NCBI GenBank assembly: GCA_025352185.1 | Contig: JANXTV010000033.1 | Coordinates: 1 to 15,565, forward strand | Source of the DNA: Oligoflexia bacterium | Lineage (GTDB): Bacteria > Bdellovibrionota > UBA1018 | Direction: 5' to 3' | DNA length: 15,565 bases | Shown here: one piece after another, positions 12,306 to 15,565 of the stretch | How positions within the stretch are numbered: position 1 is the first letter of the stretch | How the letters are laid out: each line of letters starts with the position of its first letter | Program-made: the position numbers and the translations under genes | Notes under the pieces: generated by a model | What the model was told of the DNA's origin: nothing | Databases searched by the model: none | Seen by the model: the letters and a program-made list of their open reading frames with translations, nothing else

Positions 12306-13396
12306 AAGCGCTTTACCGAAGTCTCCGGGTCTCACATTTACTTTGTTTGTTATTCTTGGCAGCCCCGATTCAAGTTTATGCGGCAGAGGCCCAACTCACC
12401 GCGCAGCTCGTGAGGCCGGAGAACAAGGGACCACCGAGCGCGGAAAATCCATCCTTGCTCCAGTTCACGAAATCCGACCTGGAAGTGTTCGAAGCCATCG
12501 AAAACGGCGCGAAAGTTTTCCGGGTCGAGATCGAAGGAAAATTTTCGCCTCCAGGAAATGATCCCGAGAACTGGAGTCTAGTTGCGGGGCAGAAAATTCT
12601 TAGACCGGGTCCGGACGGAGCGTTCAAAGGGAAGATTCCGCTCACCGGAAAAGTAACACCCGTAAATTTTCTATCCGTCGGCCCGAGAGGGGAAGTAATC
12701 CGAGAGGATGCGGGTATTGTTTTTAATGACTTCGACCGGATGGGAGTGGCGTCTGATCTAGGTACGGTAGCGGACGGTTCGAAACTCCATATCACCGCCG
12801 GACTCGGGATAAGCGCCCTCAGCTATACGGAATCCGCGCGAGGGAATATAAGCCAAACGGCGCTGATGGTGAAACTATCCGCTGATAATCCAGTGAGTAC
12901 GAGCCGCTGGAGCTTAGGCGGAAACTTTTACTCTACGCTTTCGACGATCTCTAAATCGACGCCGAGTTCGGTGCAGGTACTCGGGGTGAATCTCCGAGTC
13001 GGGTACTTAGTCCCGTGGCTTAAGACGCCTTGGATGTTCCGTGTCTATGCGGGAGTGTACTATACGACGACTTACGGTGGGACGGGAGATTTCGGGTATA
13101 GTAACCTGACTGGCCCACAGATTTTTCCTACCCTGTCCTACCGATTTCAAAACGACGCGATCTTGAGCGGATATTTAAAGTACTCTCCCGTATCGAGCGG
13201 GTTGAAATTCTACGCGCTCGAGAATAGCGAGACTGCGGTGGGCTTGAGTTACTTTTTCCAGCCCTTCAAATCGCGTTTCCTCAAAGGCACGAGTGCGGGT
13301 ATAACCGCCGACTTTTCGTGGCTAAAGCTGAAAACCGATGCGTTAGGAACGGTGACGTTTCAGACGGATAGCTTCGGACTTGCGCTTCGGTTTTAA
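12302..13396 (+). CDS. Outer-membrane beta-barrel protein with N-terminal periplasmic domain
   Basis: This 364-aa protein has a signal peptide (about 1-27, cleavage at VYA-AEA), an N-terminal domain (about 30-155) of beta-rich character with repeated Pro/Gly turns, and from about 160 a run of alternating hydrophobic and polar strands rich in Tyr, Ser and Gly that ends FGLALRF with the C-terminal Phe recognised by the BAM machinery. The start overlaps the LysM gene by ATGA and is preceded by GGGGGAG, so both are co-translated. The barrel is small (perhaps 8-10 strands). The N-terminal domain may face the periplasm and contact the LysM partner. I recognise no specific family. Confidence 0.75.
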   Translation: MKALYRSLRVSHLLCLLFLAAPIQVYAAEAQLTAQLVRPENKGPPSAENPSLLQFTKSDLEVFEAIENGAKVFRVEIEGKFSPPGNDPENWSLVAGQKILRPGPDGAFKGKIPLTGKVTPVNFLSVGPRGEVIREDAGIVFNDFDRMGVASDLGTVADGSKLHITAGLGISALSYTESARGNISQTALMVKLSADNPVSTSRWSLGGNFYSTLSTISKSTPSSVQVLGVNLRVGYLVPWLKTPWMFRVYAGVYYTTTYGGTGDFGYSNLTGPQIFPTLSYRFQNDAILSGYLKYSPVSSGLKFYALENSETAVGLSYFFQPFKSRFLKGTSAGITADFSWLKLKTDALGTVTFQTDSFGLALRF

Positions 13397-14106
13397 TTTA
13401 TTTTCCGGACCGAAAATGCAGATGCGCTCTGGACGTCGTCTCGAAAAAAGAGAGCGAAATTTAATTCCGTCGGAAATTTAGTCGAGGGGAAGAAAAGACC
13501 GTCGCCGCCGAGCGCACGAAGGTGAGAGGCCAGAAGCTGCGAAATCATCGGAGATTTCTGAAGTCCCCAGAGCGCGTCGGTCGGCGAATTTTTCACCAGG
13601 TGGTCGAGTTGTGGAAACCCAAGCGAAGAGATGACAGCGGATAGATCCCAAAGCGAAGGCGCCCGGGTCGGAGTGAGTTCGTACTCGGCGGGAGTCCCGC
13701 AGGGCTGAGCGGCTTCGGAGTAACAGCAAGGGACAGACGAGGCGACGTAAAGGCATCCGAATTTCGTGACTCCGGGAAAGAGAGGATGTTGTTGCGCGCC
13801 TCCGATATTAAACCGCCCTCCCTCCGAGAGCGAACCCGCGATGCTCGTCGGCGGGAAGCCGTTGTAGACTAAGCGAAAGAACGGCTGAGTGTAGTTTACG
13901 GATGGCGTCGGGGAGATATTTTGCCCCTTCAGCCAGGAAAGAAACGGCAGCCCGGAAAGGAGTTCGTTCGCTTCGCGCGCATCCCGGGCAGTTTGAAAAG
14001 CGCGGATCATTTTTTCGGTGGCGAGACTATCGTCAAAGAAATGAGTGATGCCGGTTTTAGGGCTCGTCGCGGATAGGGCGCGTTTACGGGGTGGGCGCTT
14101 CGCCAT
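13393..14106 (-). CDS. RES-domain toxin of a RES-Xre toxin-antitoxin pair
   Basis: This 237-aa protein carries a RES domain from about residue 77: FFRLVYNG (76-83), GGRFNIGG (96-103), LYVASS (119-124) and a Glu in CYSEA (131). These are the Arg, Gly-Arg-x-Asn, Tyr and Glu positions conserved in the family. RES toxins degrade cellular NAD+ and are fold-related to ADP-ribosyltransferases. The N-terminal 75 residues are a basic extension. The gene starts three bases after the antitoxin stop with no clear Shine-Dalgarno, so it likely depends on translational coupling, which keeps toxin output low. Its stop overlaps the stop of the convergent barrel gene (TTAA shared). Confidence 0.85.
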   Translation of the reverse strand: MAKRPPRKRALSATSPKTGITHFFDDSLATEKMIRAFQTARDAREANELLSGLPFLSWLKGQNISPTPSVNYTQPFFRLVYNGFPPTSIAGSLSEGGRFNIGGAQQHPLFPGVTKFGCLYVASSVPCCYSEAAQPCGTPAEYELTPTRAPSLWDLSAVISSLGFPQLDHLVKNSPTDALWGLQKSPMISQLLASHLRALGGDGLFFPSTKFPTELNFALFFRDDVQSASAFSVRKIN

Positions 14107-14109
14107 GAT

Positions 14110-14544
14110 TTAGAACGCAGCTCCCTCGACTCGGCCTAAGCGGGTATTCAGCCAGGTGATGAGTTTTTCCCCGTCACCGCGCATAGCGACGACAAACGGG
14201 GAGTCCCCGAAGAGGAGCGTGTTTGGAGACATGAGCCAGAGGGTCGTATCTTTTTCCTTCTTACTAAAAAGTTCGAATGCGAGATCGGTCACGACGACGA
14301 GATGGATGATGGATTTAGCGAGGTTCGAGGAGAGCTTCAGCGGAAGTTCTTTCTTATAGAGAAGGGGTCTCGCTTTTCCGGTCATTCGGGAAAGCTCGGT
14401 ATGACCGAGGCCTGTAATATCCATAAGCCGTTCGGGCCGGAAGCTCTTATGATCCCGAGTGAGAATGCCGAGCGAGTTTCTCATTGAGCCGAGATCACCA
14501 GGTTCAAGCTCACGTCTAGGTCGAAGGGGTTCGGTTTGTGGCAT
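14110..14544 (-). CDS. Xre/MbcA/ParS-type antitoxin of the RES-Xre pair
   Basis: This 144-aa protein neutralises the RES toxin and represses the operon. An N-terminal helix-turn-helix-like region spans about 36-62 (MDITGLGHTELSRMTGKARP). The C-terminal toxin-binding module (about 70-140) has the signature WLMSPNTLLFGDSPFVVAMR followed by GDGEKLITWLNTRLG, the W-L-x-x-P-N and G-x-SP patterns of the former DUF2384 family. The ATG has an AGGAG Shine-Dalgarno six bases upstream, much better than that of the toxin. Antitoxin-first order and close spacing are normal for this system. Confidence 0.85.
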   Translation of the reverse strand: MPQTEPLRPRRELEPGDLGSMRNSLGILTRDHKSFRPERLMDITGLGHTELSRMTGKARPLLYKKELPLKLSSNLAKSIIHLVVVTDLAFELFSKKEKDTTLWLMSPNTLLFGDSPFVVAMRGDGEKLITWLNTRLGRVEGAAF

Positions 14545-14562
14545 ATTAGACTCCTCGGAAAT

Positions 14563-14579
14563 AGTGTATCATAAGTGTA
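14563..14579 (-). promoter_or_regulatory. Toxin-antitoxin promoter/operator: direct TACACT repeats flanking a TATGAT -10
   Basis: On the minus strand two TACACT hexamers are spaced exactly 11 bases apart (14579-14574 and 14568-14563), with TATGAT (14573-14568) between them as a good -10 element. No strong -35 is visible at the usual distance. The layout suits autorepression by the Xre antitoxin, with dimers on the same helix face covering the -10. Confidence 0.45.
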
Positions 14580-14672
14580 ATTTAAACGTATTTTTTATGT
14601 ATTACCAATGCCGGACGAAACTAACCCAAGGCGTGGGGACTGAACAATTGAGCCCGCTCATCGCCTCCAAAT

Positions 14673-14689
14673 GTAATCAATTAGATTAC
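14673..14689. promoter_or_regulatory. Inverted repeat GTAATC-N5-GATTAC
   Basis: Perfect 6-bp arms around AATTA, in the 239-bp divergent region between the antitoxin and the lipoprotein gene, about 95 bp upstream of the lipoprotein ATG. It could be an operator for either gene. The rest of 14600-14783 shows nothing else I can name. Confidence 0.35.
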
Positions 14690-14783
14690 GAGGTGTGTCT
14701 GATCGGCCACTCTAGCGAGACTCGAAATAACCGACGATAATAATTAAGAATAGTTATGAATTGGCATTAAGGGGTGTCGACCT

Positions 14784-15565
14784 ATGAAGCAGTACGTTTG
14801 CGGAAAAATAAAAGTAATGACGCATATCGCGTTAGCGAGTGCGTGCGCGAGCTTCCTCGCTGGATGCGAAGCCCAGGTAAAGACCGCCGGTCTGACGAGT
14901 TCGAGCGCGGCCTCCACCACGGATCATGGATCGAGCTGGGACCTGACGACGGCGTTCCCGGGCTCGGGAACTTACTCGGGGATTTCTTCGGCGCTTACCG
15001 CGTCCGATGTTTGCTCGACGAAAAACTTCTTAGGCATTCCGGGCACTGCGAACTGTAGTGGAGGTGGGAGTATCGCGTCGGTCATGGCGTCATCGGCCAT
15101 TCGCTCGGACAATGCGACAATCAACCTGATGTCCCAAGTAGCGGTCGATGCCCGCGTCCAGGCGACGCTCGCTGACGAAGGCGCGGCGAACGCGACGTTT
15201 AGTGCGAATCACGCGCTCGTGCCGAACCCGCTCTATGACACTGATGGGCGATATACTTTTGATGCAGATACCGACCCTGATCCTCAAATGAATGATGGGG
15301 GCGGTGACGGGCTAGCTGCGACTGGAATTATAAAAAGACGCAATTATCTTGAAGTGGTGAAGGGCCGCCCGACTAAAGTTTGCGGTTTATCGGGAACGAC
15401 TGCTGCGAGGGTCGCTGATTGCGCTACTCAAAACACCTCAGGCGGCGTGAATAAGGCCCTCTGGGAAGGAACTAAATACGGATTGGTCGGCGAGGGCGAC
15501 TGGAAATTGGTTACTCTTTATGATCAATCCGGGGCAGTCGCCGGAGCCACCTGTAGTGGTGGCGG
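14784..15565 (+). CDS. Lipoprotein, 3'-truncated by the window edge
   Basis: The frame opens at ATG 14784, with AAGGGG nine bases upstream, and stays open for 260 codons to the window end. The N-terminus MKQYVCGKIKVMTHIALASA has a basic start, a short hydrophobic stretch and a lipobox LAGC with Cys28 as the lipidation site; an internal ATG at 14817 would keep a minimal signal. The mature region starts with a Ser/Thr/Ala-rich linker, then a domain with repeated Ser/Gly/Ala stretches and several Cys residues (VCSTKNF, NCSGGG, KVCGLSG, DCATQN, TCSGGG) that could form disulfides. I recognise no family. It is probably an outer-membrane-anchored surface or periplasmic protein. Function is unknown. 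Confidence 0.75.
   Translation, partial: MKQYVCGKIKVMTHIALASACASFLAGCEAQVKTAGLTSSSAASTTDHGSSWDLTTAFPGSGTYSGISSALTASDVCSTKNFLGIPGTANCSGGGSIASVMASSAIRSDNATINLMSQVAVDARVQATLADEGAANATFSANHALVPNPLYDTDGRYTFDADTDPDPQMNDGGGDGLAATGIIKRRNYLEVVKGRPTKVCGLSGTTAARVADCATQNTSGGVNKALWEGTKYGLVGEGDWKLVTLYDQSGAVAGATCSGG

Noticed and set aside
14774..15058. GTG-started 94-codon plus-strand frame at the right end
   Set aside because: The frame beginning at ATG 14784 has a lipobox signal peptide and stays open to the window end, so this one is a shadow.
1..15565. tRNA, rRNA, CRISPR arrays and insertion sequences
   Set aside because: No cloverleaf-like segments, spaced direct-repeat arrays, transposase motifs or terminal inverted repeats were seen in a by-eye reading.

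Overview
The window comes from a Gram-negative bacterium: it encodes a C-terminal-Phe outer-membrane barrel, a lipobox lipoprotein, a periplasmic peptide-binding protein and a conjugation-type secretion apparatus. Base composition looks balanced to moderately GC-rich, and genes are tightly packed with many ATGA overlaps. The mix (sigma-54 activator, LysM/TPR protein, secreted proteins) would suit a predatory or delta-proteobacterial-like lineage such as Bdellovibrionota, but that placement is only a guess. I see no rRNA, tRNA, CRISPR array or insertion sequence.

Region 1 (1-5393, minus strand) is a type IV secretion/conjugation operon. In transcription order it holds a 91-aa unknown, a 62-aa zinc-ribbon protein, a 35-aa microprotein, a VirB2-like pilin, a TraL/VirB3-like protein, a TraC/VirB4 ATPase, a TrbJ/VirB5-like secreted protein, a TrbL/VirB6-like membrane protein, and the first codons of a probable TraE/VirB8-like gene running off the left edge.

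Region 2 (5394-5942) is a 549-bp divergent intergenic region. It holds a near-consensus sigma-54 promoter (5884-5899) placed just ahead of a strong Shine-Dalgarno, and upstream of it four inverted repeats built on GCGC half-sites that look like activator binding sites.

Region 3 (5943-11501, plus strand) is the most interesting part. It holds a stand-alone YcaO-family enzyme, then a 51-aa Sec-signal-bearing glycine-rich peptide with a very strong ribosome binding site, a perfect 13-bp hairpin, an oligopeptide-binding (DppA/OppA-type) periplasmic protein, a membrane sensor histidine kinase split by a frameshift, and an NtrC-type sigma-54 response regulator. I read this as a candidate RiPP (modified peptide) production-and-sensing circuit: YcaO modifies the peptide, Sec exports it, the binding protein and kinase sense it, and the regulator fires the sigma-54 promoter of the ycaO-peptide operon. 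The individual families are well supported; the circuit is inference. Two reading-frame problems (the start of the binding protein, and the kinase) must be resolved before the circuit can be called intact.

Region 4 (11604-13396) encodes an exported LysM/TPR-like protein overlapping an outer-membrane barrel protein, possibly an envelope partner of the two-component system. Region 5 (13393-14544, minus strand) is a RES-Xre toxin-antitoxin pair, convergent with the barrel gene and sharing overlapping stop codons with it. Region 6 (14784-15565) is the start of a lipoprotein gene cut by the right edge.
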